A stretch of 64,000 bases of DNA from contig NZ_KQ948430.1 of the NCBI RefSeq assembly GCF_001514065.1, forward strand, positions 305,816 through 369,815, read 5' to 3'. Below are positions 36,347 through 43,864 of the stretch, piece after piece. The position numbers were made by a program, and so were the translations under genes. The notes beneath the pieces were generated by a model. The model saw only the letters and a list, made by a program, of their open reading frames with translations, made no database searches and was not told where the DNA came from. Numbering within the stretch: the first letter of the stretch is position 1; each line of letters opens with the position of its first letter. This DNA is from Streptomyces antibioticus. Lineage in GTDB: Bacteria; Actinomycetota; Actinomycetes; Streptomycetales; Streptomycetaceae.

Positions 36347-37430
36347 TCGGGATCCAGTCCGCGGTCGCGACCTGGGAAAGGTTCAGCGCGGGCAGCGCCG
36401 TGCGCAGCTGGTCCATGTTCTCGATCTTCTTCTCGCGCAGGAAGTCCTGTGTGATGGCGACGGCCGGGAACTCGACGGAGGTCTTGTTCAGCTGACCGGC
36501 CAGCTCCAGGGCGGTGGTGCGGACGACGGCGGCGCCGACGGCGGACGGGTCGGTGCCGGCGGTGGCGACCCAGGGGCTGTCGGCGGCGGTCATCTGCTGG
36601 ATGTCGGCGTTGGAGACGTCCGCGCCGAAGACCTTCACCTTGTCCTGGAGCTTCTTGTTCTGCACGGCGAGGACGGTGCCCTTGGCGAGCTCGTCGTAGG
36701 GGGCGAAGACACCGGCGACGTCGCCGTGCTGGGTGAGCGCCGCGGAGACGAGGGGAACGTTGTCGGTGGCCGTGGAGTCGGTGACCTTGCCGACCTTGAA
36801 CTCCTGCTTCCAGCCCTGCGCCGCGAGTTCCTTCGTCCAGACGGTGTTGCGCTTGTCGAGGGCGGCGTAGCCGGCCACGTTGACGTAGCCGACCTTGGCG
36901 TCCTTGCCGACCTTGTCGGCCATCACGTCGAGGACGGCCTGGGCCATGCTGGCGTCGTCCTGCTTGGTGGAGACGACGCCCTTGGTGGCGGTCTCGACGT
37001 CGTAGACGACGACCTTGATGCCCTTCTTCACGGCCTTGTCGATCTCCGGCTGGATGGTGGCCGGGAAGCCGTGGTCGATGATGATCGCCTTGGCGCCGGA
37101 GTTGATGGCCGAGGAGAGGTCGGTGGCCTGCTTGGCGTTGTCGGCCTGGGCGTCGTACACGGTCAGGTCGATGCCGAGGGCCTTGGCCTGCGCCTTGGCG
37201 CCGTTGCCCCACTGCTCGAAGTAGTCGCCGGCGCCGCTCTGTCTGACCAGGGCGACCTTGACCGCGCCGGCGCTGAACGGGGCGGGCTTCTTGCCGGTGG
37301 CGGCCGACGCGGAGGCGGCGGTGTCGCCGGCGTCCTTGGAGGCGTCGGTGGACTGCGAGCAGCCGGAGAGCACGAGCGCGGAGAGGGACGCGAGGGAGAG
37401 CGCGGCAAGGGGCAGACGGGTGCGGGACAT
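36333..37430 (-). CDS. Ribose-type solute-binding lipoprotein, probable methylthioribose-binding protein
   Basis: A 365-residue lipoprotein. Signal MSRTRLPLAALSLASLSA is followed by lipobox LVLSGC (Cys24). The mature domain is a Peripla_BP_4/RbsB-like fold: VKVALVRQSGAGDYFEQWG, AINSGAKAIIIDHGFPATI, VDKAV-type helices, KVGYVNVAGYAALDKRNTVW, and AGVFAPYDELAKGTV. ATG 37430 has GGAG 7 nt upstream. It is the first full gene of the operon ending in mtnK, and a 23-codon leader ORF ending in Cys-Arg precedes it. The ligand is inferred, not seen. Confidence 0.9.
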   Translation of the reverse strand: MSRTRLPLAALSLASLSALVLSGCSQSTDASKDAGDTAASASAATGKKPAPFSAGAVKVALVRQSGAGDYFEQWGNGAKAQAKALGIDLTVYDAQADNAKQATDLSSAINSGAKAIIIDHGFPATIQPEIDKAVKKGIKVVVYDVETATKGVVSTKQDDASMAQAVLDVMADKVGKDAKVGYVNVAGYAALDKRNTVWTKELAAQGWKQEFKVGKVTDSTATDNVPLVSAALTQHGDVAGVFAPYDELAKGTVLAVQNKKLQDKVKVFGADVSNADIQQMTAADSPWVATAGTDPSAVGAAVVRTTALELAGQLNKTSVEFPAVAITQDFLREKKIENMDQLRTALPALNLSQVATADWIPNVAH

Positions 37431-37481
37431 GGTGGGGCTCCAGGTGCGGGGTGGTGCTGAGCGGATGAAGGGGGTGCCTGG

Positions 37482-37542
37482 CCCGGAGCGCGAGCAGAAG
37501 GGAATGCGCCACCGCCGAAGGAGGGCAGGGCGGGGCTCCGGG
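37482..37542 (-). promoter_or_regulatory. Long-range hairpin in the leader of the importer-mtnK operon
   Basis: CCCGGAGC (37482-37489) is complementary to GCTCCGGG (37535-37542), with a 45-nt loop. The latter lies 6 nt past the stop codon of leader peptide 1. A ribosome paused at the leader's last codons could cover one arm, so the stem is a candidate attenuator element. Confidence 0.35.
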
Positions 37543-37547
37543 AGGGG

Positions 37548-37619
37548 TCAGCGACAGCTGGCGGTGGTCGTCCGGAGCAGGTCCACGTACAGCCGCCGTA
37601 CGAGCAGCAGCGTCTTCAT
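37548..37619 (-). CDS. Leader peptide 1, Cys-Arg ending, upstream of the importer-mtnK operon
   Basis: A 23-codon ORF read leftward from ATG 37619 to TGA 37548. It starts MKTLLLVRRL and ends YVDLLRTTTASCR. The pattern RR-aromatic-x-D-L-x-R ... C-R-stop is that of the short cysteine leader peptides found before sulfur and transport operons in Streptomyces. The gene has no Shine-Dalgarno. A -10 CATGAT ends only 6 nt before the ATG, so the mRNA probably begins at or next to the start codon (leaderless). It lies 117 bp upstream of the solute-binding protein. Ribosome behaviour at the Cys codon just before the stop is the expected signal. Confidence 0.7.
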   Translation of the reverse strand: MKTLLLVRRLYVDLLRTTTASCR

Positions 37620-37625
37620 ATGCAG

Positions 37626-37655
37626 ATCATGAGAACGATTTCAGCCATCCGTCAA
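37626..37655 (-). promoter_or_regulatory. Promoter of leader peptide 1 and the importer-mtnK operon
   Basis: On the minus strand TTGACG (37650-37655) and CATGAT (37626-37631) are separated by 18 bp. The expected start of transcription falls at the ATG of leader peptide 1. Confidence 0.6.
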
Positions 37656-37770
37656 AGGTGTGGAAGCGGTTTCTCAGCAGGTGAGACAACGACTACGTCA
37701 CACGCGATTGACCGGACATGGCGGGTTACCATCGCGGGACCGGCACCCGACCCGGCACAGTGAGGCCCCG

Positions 37771-37845
37771 ATGACGACACCCCGTGCGAACGCGCTGCGT
37801 ATGCCCTGCATGCGCGGCTGTTGTCGCGCGCTGTGTCGCGGCTGA
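37771..37845 (+). CDS. Leader peptide 2, polycysteine, upstream of mtnD-mtnC-mtnB
   Basis: A 24-codon ORF from ATG 37771 to TGA 37845. The second half, [14 protein letters not shown], contains four cysteines. GAGG (37762-37765) lies 5 nt before the ATG. It resembles the polycysteine short ORFs that act as cysteine-responsive attenuators in mycobacteria. A TTGACC element at 37708-37713 may be the -35 of its promoter. The mtnD start is 104 bp further on. An in-frame extension to 37660 is open but lacks a ribosome site. Confidence 0.6.
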   Translation: MTTPRANALRMPCMRGCCRALCRG

Positions 37846-37926
37846 CCGACTGTCCCGCCGCGTTTCGCCGCCGTCCCTCTTCCTCCCCCGCCGGTCCGGT
37901 GCTTGTCTCGGTATCCGGACTTTCCT

Positions 37927-37940
37927 TCCAGACTCCTGGA
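37927..37940 (+). promoter_or_regulatory. Small hairpin occluding the mtnD ribosome site
   Basis: TCCAG (37927-37931) pairs with CTGGA (37936-37940) around ACTC. The 3' arm contains most of the mtnD Shine-Dalgarno (GGAG, 37938-37941), 8 nt before the ATG. Short, but placed to lower mtnD initiation unless opened by upstream translation. Confidence 0.35.
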
Positions 37941-37949
37941 GTTGTTCCC

Positions 37950-38549
37950 ATGACGCTGCTGACCACCTGGTCCGAGTCCGGCCCCGAGACGCAGGTCCGC
38001 CGTACCTCGGACCCCGCCGAGATCGCCGAGGCGCTCAAGCCGCTCGGCGTGCGCTACGAGCAGTGGCCGATCCGCGAGGACGTGCCCTTCGACGCGGACA
38101 GCGACACGGTGTTCGCCGCGTACGGCCCGGAGATCGAGAAGCTGAACGCCGAGGAGGGCTTCACCACCGTCGACGTCCTCGGCCTCCACCCCAGCGACGA
38201 CCCGGAGTTCCCGGCGAAGGCGAAGGCCGCGCGCGAGAAGTTCCTCCAGGAGCACACGCACGACGACGATGACGAGGTCCGCTTCTTCGTCTCCGGTTCC
38301 GGCATCTTCTATCTGCACGTGAACGGCGAGGTGCACGCGGTCTTCTGCGAGAAGGGCGACCTGCTGGGCGTGCCGCGCGGCACCACCCACTGGTTCGACA
38401 TGGGCACCAACCCCTCGTTCACCGCGATCCGCTTCTTCCACGAGGAGGACGGCTGGATCGGCAACTTCACCGGTTCGACGATCGCGTCCCGCTTCCCGGA
38501 CTACGACACGATCGCGGCGGGCTACGAGGCGGACAAGGCCTCCGCATGA
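37950..38549 (+). CDS. mtnD: Acireductone dioxygenase MtnD
   Basis: A 199-residue cupin that cleaves acireductone to the keto acid of methionine plus formate (Fe form), or to methylthiopropionate, CO and formate (Ni form). Metal ligands are H102 and H104 in [13 protein letters not shown], and H147 in PRGTTHWFD. The third ligand should be Glu109, but there is one more residue between H104 and it than in the common HxHx3E pattern, so Asp108 could also serve. GVRYEQWPI and [17 protein letters not shown] are family segments. ATG 37950 has GGAG upstream inside a small hairpin. mtnC overlaps its end by 4 nt. Confidence 0.95.
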   Translation: MTLLTTWSESGPETQVRRTSDPAEIAEALKPLGVRYEQWPIREDVPFDADSDTVFAAYGPEIEKLNAEEGFTTVDVLGLHPSDDPEFPAKAKAAREKFLQEHTHDDDDEVRFFVSGSGIFYLHVNGEVHAVFCEKGDLLGVPRGTTHWFDMGTNPSFTAIRFFHEEDGWIGNFTGSTIASRFPDYDTIAAGYEADKASA

Positions 38550-39274
38550 GCCTGTCGTACGACGTGGACGCCGTGGTGCTCGACATCGAGGGCACCACGA
38601 GCGCCACGGGCTTCGTCGTCGACGTCCTCTACCCGTACTCCCGCTCACGTTTCGGAGCACTGCTCTCTCAGCGCAGCGACGATCCGGACGTCCAGCGGGC
38701 CGTCGCCCAGGTCCGCGAGGAGCTCGGCGACCCGGAGGCGGACGCGGCGGCCGTCGAGAAGGCCCTCAACTCCTGGCTCGACGAGGACCGCAAGGCCACC
38801 CCGCTCAAGACCCTCCAGGGCATCATCTGGTCCGAGGGCTTCGCCCGCGGCGACCTCGTCTCGCACTTCTACGACGACGTCGTACCGCGCCTGCGCACCT
38901 GGCACGCGGCGGGCAAGCGGCTGTACGTCTACTCGTCCGGATCGGTGGCGGCGCAGCGGGCGTGGTTCACCAACAGCCCGGAGGGCGACCTGACGTCCCT
39001 CGTCTCGGGGCTGTACGACACCGAGAACGCGGGCCCCAAGCAGGAACCGGAGTCGTACCGCCGTATCGCGGAGGCGACCGGAGTCCAGCCGGCCAGGCTT
39101 CTCTTCCTCTCCGACCGCCCCGGCGAGCTGGACGCGGCCCGTGCGGCCGGCTGGCACGCGGTCGGCATCCGGCGGCCCGGGGAGCCGTACTACGAGCAAG
39201 GCGTCGGCGACCACGCGCAGGCGGGGACGTTCGACGAGATCACCGTTTCTGCCGTTTCTGGGAGCACCGCATGA
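38546..39274 (+). CDS. mtnC: Enolase-phosphatase MtnC
   Basis: A 242-residue HAD enzyme that enolises and dephosphorylates diketo-methylthiopentyl-1-phosphate to acireductone. Motif I is [10 protein letters not shown], with D13 and E15, the DxE(G)TT variant typical of Mtn[29 protein letters not shown], the motif II region [29 protein letters not shown] (Lys) and [18 protein letters not shown] follow. It overlaps mtnD by ATGA and mtnB by ATGA, so the three enzymes should be made in fixed proportion. Confidence 0.96.
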   Translation: MSLSYDVDAVVLDIEGTTSATGFVVDVLYPYSRSRFGALLSQRSDDPDVQRAVAQVREELGDPEADAAAVEKALNSWLDEDRKATPLKTLQGIIWSEGFARGDLVSHFYDDVVPRLRTWHAAGKRLYVYSSGSVAAQRAWFTNSPEGDLTSLVSGLYDTENAGPKQEPESYRRIAEATGVQPARLLFLSDRPGELDAARAAGWHAVGIRRPGEPYYEQGVGDHAQAGTFDEITVSAVSGSTA

Positions 39275-39879
39275 CCGCCGACATCAGCGCACTCGACCTG
39301 GAGGAGGCGGGGGCGGTCCTCGCCGCCGAGTCCGCCCGCTTCGCCTCCTTCGGCTGGATGCGGGGCACCTCCGGCAACCTGTCCGTGGTGCTCACCCGTG
39401 ACCCGCTGCGCCTCGCGGTCACCGCGAGCGGCCATGACAAGGGTGAACTGACGCCCGCGGACGTGGTGTTGGTGGACGGGCACGGTGCGGCCGTGCAGGG
39501 CGGCAAGCCGTCCGCCGAGGCCGAGCTGCACGCGCGGGTCGCCGCGCTGACCGGGGCCGGGGCGGTCGTGCACGTCCACACGGTGGCGTCCGTGGCCATG
39601 GGGCGGCGCGAGCCGGGCGGAATCGTCTTCAAGGATCTGGAGATGCTGAAGGGCGTGGGGCAGCCCGCGCACGACGTCGAGGTGACGCTGCCGGTCATCG
39701 CCAACAGCCAGGACATGAAGGTGCTCGGGGACCGGCTGGAGGCCGCGCGGGACCCGCGGATGCCGGCGGTGGTCGTGGCCGGGCACGGGCTGTACGTGTG
39801 GGGGGCCGATCCGCGTCAGGCGCGGCACCACACCGAAGTGGTGGAGTGGCTGCTGGAGTTGGAGCTTTCGCAGCGCTGA
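39271..39879 (+). CDS. mtnB: Methylthioribulose-1-phosphate dehydratase MtnB
   Basis: A 202-residue class II aldolase/adducin-family zinc enzyme that dehydrates methylthioribulose-1-phosphate. RGTSGNLSV and TASGHDKGELTPADVV form the phosphate region. EAELHARVAAL, then VVHVHTVASVA, supplies zinc histidines, and VVVAGHGLYVWG completes the site. ATG 39271 overlaps the mtnC stop by 4 nt with GGGAG 6 nt upstream. It is the last gene of the mtnDCB unit and converges on mtnA, which makes its substrate. Confidence 0.95.
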   Translation: MTADISALDLEEAGAVLAAESARFASFGWMRGTSGNLSVVLTRDPLRLAVTASGHDKGELTPADVVLVDGHGAAVQGGKPSAEAELHARVAALTGAGAVVHVHTVASVAMGRREPGGIVFKDLEMLKGVGQPAHDVEVTLPVIANSQDMKVLGDRLEAARDPRMPAVVVAGHGLYVWGADPRQARHHTEVVEWLLELELSQR

Positions 39880-39900
39880 GCCGCGTTGTCCGGCATGAAC

Positions 39901-39926
39901 AGGGACCCCCGAGTCCGGGGGTCCCT
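39901..39926. terminator. Bidirectional terminator between mtnB and mtnA
   Basis: AGGGACCCCCG pairs with CGGGGGTCCCT around the four-base loop AGTC, followed by TCTT. It lies 21 bp after the mtnB stop and 17 bp beyond the mtnA stop. Confidence 0.88.
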
Positions 39927-39943
39927 TCTTGTCACCCGAGGCT

Positions 39944-40975
39944 CTACTTCAGGTGATCCGCGGGCAGTTCACCGGCGGAGACCTCCAGCACGCCCCGTTC
40001 CGTCACCAGTCCCGTCACCAGCCGCCCCGGCGTCACGTCGAACGCGGGGTTGTGGCCGCGCGACTCGGCGGGCGCCGTGCGCACCCCGCCCCACTCCAAC
40101 ACCTCGGCCTCACCGCGGAGTTCGATGTGGATGTCGTCGCCGGTCTTGGTGGCGAGGTCGACCGTCGTCGTCGGCGCGGCCACCAGGAACGGGATGCCGG
40201 CGTCGGCGCAGGCGAGGGCGACGCCCACGGTGCCGACCTTGTTGGCGGTGTCGCCGTTGGCCGCGATGCGGTCCGCGCCGACGATCGCCGCGTCGACCTC
40301 GCCGCGCAGGATGGTGCCGGCGGCGGCACCGTCGGCCTGGACGTAGTGCGGTATGCCCTCCTGGACCAACTCCCAGGCGGTGAGCCGGGATCCCTGGAGC
40401 AGCGGGCGCGTCTCGTCGGCGTACACGACCTCCAGGCGCCCGCGCGCGTGCAGTTCACGGATGACGCCGAGTGCCGTGCCCCAGCCGGCGGTCGCGAGGG
40501 CGCCGGTGTTGCAGTGGGTCAGGATGCGCAACGGGCGGTCCTCGCCGACCTTTTCGAGCAGCCAGTCGGCGCCGAAGGCGCCCATCGCGCGGTTCGCCTC
40601 GACGTCCTCGCGCTGGACGGCGGCGGCTTCCGCCAGCACCGCGTCGAGGCCCTCGTCGAAGCGGGCCATGACCCGGTCCACGCACACCATGAGATTGACG
40701 GCCGTGGGGCGGGCCGCGCGGACGCGGGCGACGGCCGCGCGCACCTCGTCCTGCGACCAGCCCTCGCGCTCCCCCTCGATGAGCGCGAGCGCGACACCGT
40801 ACGCGCCCGCCGCGCCGATGGCCGGCGCGCCGCGCACCACGAGGCGCTGGATCGCGTCGACCAGGGTGTCCACATCGTGGACATCGAGTGTCTCGGTGCG
40901 CTGCGGCAGCAGCGTCTGGTCGATGAGGGCGAGGCTCTCCCCGGTCCACTCGACCGCACGCAATTCCTGGGGCAT
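39944..40975 (-). CDS. mtnA: S-methyl-5-thioribose-1-phosphate isomerase MtnA
   Basis: A 343-residue isomerase turning methylthioribose-1-phosphate into methylthioribulose-1-phosphate, related to eIF2B. RLVVRGAPAIGAAGAYGVALA is the N-terminal signature. The catalytic pair is C155 in ILTHCNTGALATAGWGTALG and D235 in DAAIVGADRIAANGDTANKVGT. ATG 40975 has AGGAG 9 nt upstream; an in-frame start at 41035 is possible but has no ribosome site. It is transcribed alone on the minus strand, convergent with mtnDCB and divergent from the BMP importer operon. It is the point where both upstream salvage routes of this island would meet. Confidence 0.96.
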   Translation of the reverse strand: MPQELRAVEWTGESLALIDQTLLPQRTETLDVHDVDTLVDAIQRLVVRGAPAIGAAGAYGVALALIEGEREGWSQDEVRAAVARVRAARPTAVNLMVCVDRVMARFDEGLDAVLAEAAAVQREDVEANRAMGAFGADWLLEKVGEDRPLRILTHCNTGALATAGWGTALGVIRELHARGRLEVVYADETRPLLQGSRLTAWELVQEGIPHYVQADGAAAGTILRGEVDAAIVGADRIAANGDTANKVGTVGVALACADAGIPFLVAAPTTTVDLATKTGDDIHIELRGEAEVLEWGGVRTAPAESRGHNPAFDVTPGRLVTGLVTERGVLEVSAGELPADHLK

Positions 40976-41120
40976 ATCGGGACACTCCTGATGTTCCGGT
41001 GGTCTCCGCCACCGTACATGACCTGCACGAACCATAGTTCGAGACAGTCGAGCAGGTGTCCGGAAACGGATGCTACTGTCCAGCGATCAGTCCGCAGACC
41101 GAGACGAAGGAGGAAAGATC

Positions 41121-41186
41121 GTGCTGCTGACCAAGCGCCGTTTCCTCGACTTCGGCCGGTGTGCCGGCGACGGCTGTCGACGCTGA
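41121..41186 (+). CDS. Leader peptide 3, cysteine-containing, upstream of the BMP-importer operon
   Basis: A 21-codon ORF from GTG 41121 to TGA 41186. It begins with Leu-Leu-Thr-Lys then RRFLDFGRCAGDGCRR at the end. Its Shine-Dalgarno, AAGGAGG (41107-41113), is perfect and 7 nt before the GTG. The RR-aromatic-x-D-(L/F) core and terminal Cys-Arg match leader peptide 1. The solute-binding protein starts 88 bp further on, after a hairpin at 41228-41247. Confidence 0.75.
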   Translation: MLLTKRRFLDFGRCAGDGCRR

Positions 41187-41227
41187 CCCGTCCCCGCAGC
41201 GTCCCCCCTCGCCCTCATCCACCCTCA

Positions 41228-41247
41228 CGCGCTCCCGACGGAGCGCG
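41228..41247 (+). terminator. Attenuator-like hairpin between leader peptide 3 and the BMP lipoprotein gene
   Basis: CGCGCTCC (41228-41235) and GGAGCGCG (41240-41247) form an 8-bp stem with loop CGAC. It stands 41 nt after the leader stop and 27 nt before the next start codon. There is no T-tract, so it may act as a terminator or as an mRNA structure near the ribosome site. Confidence 0.55.
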
Positions 41248-41274
41248 CATCGCCGTATCCGGAAGGCCCTCCCG

Positions 41275-42324
41275 ATGCTCCGCAGATCCCGCCGTACCCT
41301 CCAGGTCGCTGCCACCACCGCGCTGCTCGTCACCGCGGCCACCGCCTGCAACGCCGCCGCGAAGGACGACGCCGGCAGCGCGAGCGCGGGCAGCGACACG
41401 TCGTTCACGCTGGTCACCCCGGACGCCGTCGGCCAGAACGAGTTCCTGAAGCTCGCCGTCAGCGGCATCAAGTCCGCGGCGAAGCAGCACAACGGCTCGC
41501 AGAAGGTCTACGAGTCCACGGACACCGCCTCCCAGCAGCAGAACGTGCAGGCCGCGGTCGACGCCAAGCCGGACGTCATCGTGCTGGTGGGCTTCGAGTT
41601 CGCCGACATCGTCGCCCAGCAGGCCGAGAAGAACCCGAAGCAGCAGTTCCTGATCGTCGACGCCTGCACCACGAAGACCTTCAAGAACGTCAGCTGCGCG
41701 GTCTTCCGTGAGCACGAGGGCGTCTTCCTCGCGGGCGCCGAGGCGGGCCTGCTCAGCAAGTCGGGCAAGGTAGGCGCTGTCGACGTCCTCGACACGCCCC
41801 AGTTCCGCCGCTACAGCGACCCGTTCGCGGCCGGCGCCAAGAAGGTCGCGCCGAAGACCACCACCGACACGCGCTTCGTCGGCGGCCAGTCCCCCTTCGA
41901 CGACTCGGCCCGCGCCAAGGAGCAGGCGGACACCCTGCTCGCCAAGGGCTACGACCAGCTGATGGCGGCCGCCGCGGCCGGCAACTACGGCGTCTTCGAG
42001 GCCACGAAGGCCAAGGGCGCGTACGCGTACGGCGTCGACGTCAACCAGTGCACCGCGGCGCCCGGCACGGTCGTCGACAACGTGATCAAGCGCACGGACG
42101 TCGCCGTGGAGAAGGGCATCGAGTCGGTGCTCGACGGCAAGGCGGGCACGACCGTCTCCTACGGCCTCAAGGAGGGCGGCATCAGCCTGACCGGCCTGGA
42201 GGACGGCGTCGCGACGTCGAAGTGCGTCATCGCCGACCACGCGGACGTCCTCGCGAAGGTCAAGGAACTGCGCGACCAGATCGTGTCCGGGAAGCTGACG
42301 GTCGATGACCCCGCCGCCGGCTGA
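41275..42324 (+). CDS. BMP-family nucleoside-binding lipoprotein
   Basis: A 349-residue lipoprotein of the basic-membrane-protein (Bmp) family. Signal RRTLQVAATTALLVTAA leads to Cys25 in a weak lipobox (ATAC). The mature domain has NEFLKLAVSGIKSAAKQHNGS, VIVLVGFEFADIVAQQAEKN, the BMP hallmark EHEGVFLAGAEAGLLSKSGKVG, and YAYGVDVNQC. Characterised BMP systems import purine nucleosides or related compounds. ATG 41275 has GGAAGG 8 nt upstream. The ATPase start overlaps its end by 20 nt. With a phosphorylase and a deaminase downstream, methylthioadenosine or purine nucleosides are plausible ligands (inference). Confidence 0.92.
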   Translation: MLRRSRRTLQVAATTALLVTAATACNAAAKDDAGSASAGSDTSFTLVTPDAVGQNEFLKLAVSGIKSAAKQHNGSQKVYESTDTASQQQNVQAAVDAKPDVIVLVGFEFADIVAQQAEKNPKQQFLIVDACTTKTFKNVSCAVFREHEGVFLAGAEAGLLSKSGKVGAVDVLDTPQFRRYSDPFAAGAKKVAPKTTTDTRFVGGQSPFDDSARAKEQADTLLAKGYDQLMAAAAAGNYGVFEATKAKGAYAYGVDVNQCTAAPGTVVDNVIKRTDVAVEKGIESVLDGKAGTTVSYGLKEGGISLTGLEDGVATSKCVIADHADVLAKVKELRDQIVSGKLTVDDPAAG

Positions 42325-43864
42325 TCCGGCGGTCGAGCTCCGGGGAATCACCAAGCGGTTCCCCGGCACGCTCGCCAACGACGCCGTCGACCTGACCGTC
42401 CGGCGCGGCGAGATCCACGCCCTCATGGGCGAGAACGGCGCGGGCAAGTCCACCCTCATGTCGATCCTGTACGGCATGACGCGCGCCGACGCCGGTTCGG
42501 TCCGGGTCGACGGGCGCGAGGCGGACTTCGCCAGCCCGGGCGACGCGATGGCGGCCGGGCTCGGCATGGTCCACCAGAGCTTCAAGCTGTTCGACTCGCT
42601 GAGCGTGGCCGAGAACGTCGTCTACGCCGCCGAGCCGCGCCGCTTCGGCCTGGTGGACCGGGCCGCGGCCCGCCGCCGGGTGCGTGTGCTCGCCGAGGAG
42701 CACGGCCTGGCCGTGGACCCGGACGCACGCGTCGGCGACCTGCCCGTGGGCCTGCGCCAGCGCGTCGAGATCCTCAAGCTGCTGCACCGTGGCGCCCGCA
42801 CGCTGATCCTCGACGAGCCGACGGCGGTGCTCACGCCCGCCGAGGCGGACACGCTGTTCGCCGTCCTCAAGTCGCTGGCCGGGCAGGGCCGTACGGTGAT
42901 CCTCGTCACCCACAAGCTGCGCGAGGTCCTGGAAGGCAGCGACCGCGTGACCGTGCTGCGGGACGGCCGGGTGGTGGCCCGCCTGGTCACCGCGGAGACC
43001 TCCGCCGACGAGATCGCCGCCGCGATGACCGGCCGCGCGGTCGAACTGGACCGCATCCACGCCCCGGGGACGCCGGGTGACGTGGTCCTGGACGTGTCCG
43101 GCCTCACCACCGACGGCGTGCGCGAGGCCTCGCTCACGGTGCGGGCGGGCGAGATCGTCGGCATCGCGGGCGTCGCGGGCAACGGCCAGAGCGAGCTGAT
43201 CGAGGCGCTGGCCGGACTGCGGCCCACCACGGGGGGACGCGTGTCCCTGCTCGACGCCGACATCACCCACGCCTCGGCCACCGAACGCCGTCTGAAGGGC
43301 CTGGCGTACGTGCCCGAGGACCGCCACGCGGTCGGTACGGCCCCTGCCGCGTCCGTCGCCGAGAACCTCGCGATGGGGCATCACCGTACGTCGTTGTCCT
43401 CCCGTGGGCTGCTGGCGCCGGCCGGAGTCCGGGCGCACGCACGGCAGTTGATCGACCGCTTCGGCATCAAGGCGTCCGCCCCCGAGGTGCCCGCCTCGGC
43501 ACTGTCCGGCGGCAACCTCCAGAAGCTGCTCATCGGCCGTGAACTCGCCCACGAGGCACCGCTGTTGCTCGTCGAGCAGCCCACCCGCGGGGTCGACATC
43601 GGCGCCATCCAGAACATCCACGACCAGCTGATCGCCTACCGCGACGCCGGTCACGCCGTACTCCTCGTCTCGGCCGAACTGAGCGAGATCCGGGGCCTGG
43701 CGGACCGGGTGCTGGTCATGTACGAGGGCCGGATCACGGCGTCGTACGACAAGGACGAGGCGGACGAACGGACCCTGGGCCTCGCGATGGCGGGCGGCAC
43801 CAGCTCCGGAGCCGCCGTCACGGTGGAGGCCGTCGACCGACATGAACAAGCGGATGTCGACTGA
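42305..43864 (+). CDS. Double ABC ATPase of a BMP-type nucleoside importer
   Basis: A 519-residue protein with two nucleotide-binding domains. The first has Walker A GENGAGKST, the family signature LPVGLRQRVEILKLL and Walker B LILDEPTAVLT. The second has GVAGNGQSEL in place of Walker A and LSGGNLQKLLIGREL, with VEQPTRGVDIGA replacing the Walker B Asp-Glu pair. This asymmetric layout is normal for BMP-type importers. ATG 42305 lies within the binding-protein gene (20-nt overlap). Confidence 0.94.
   Translation: MTPPPADPAVELRGITKRFPGTLANDAVDLTVRRGEIHALMGENGAGKSTLMSILYGMTRADAGSVRVDGREADFASPGDAMAAGLGMVHQSFKLFDSLSVAENVVYAAEPRRFGLVDRAAARRRVRVLAEEHGLAVDPDARVGDLPVGLRQRVEILKLLHRGARTLILDEPTAVLTPAEADTLFAVLKSLAGQGRTVILVTHKLREVLEGSDRVTVLRDGRVVARLVTAETSADEIAAAMTGRAVELDRIHAPGTPGDVVLDVSGLTTDGVREASLTVRAGEIVGIAGVAGNGQSELIEALAGLRPTTGGRVSLLDADITHASATERRLKGLAYVPEDRHAVGTAPAASVAENLAMGHHRTSLSSRGLLAPAGVRAHARQLIDRFGIKASAPEVPASALSGGNLQKLLIGRELAHEAPLLLVEQPTRGVDIGAIQNIHDQLIAYRDAGHAVLLVSAELSEIRGLADRVLVMYEGRITASYDKDEADERTLGLAMAGGTSSGAAVTVEAVDRHEQADVD

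Noticed and set aside
40976-41035. A 20-codon N-terminal extension of MtnA containing a Cys
   Set aside because: It is in frame with mtnA, has no ribosome site, and the ATG at 40975 has a good AGGAG; not a separate leader ORF.
41036-41120. Shared GAGACA half-sites near the mtn promoters (37683, 41041) as GntR operators
   Set aside because: Only six bases match the 17-bp palindrome at 47867 and the second arms are missing or at a different spacing; too weak to call.
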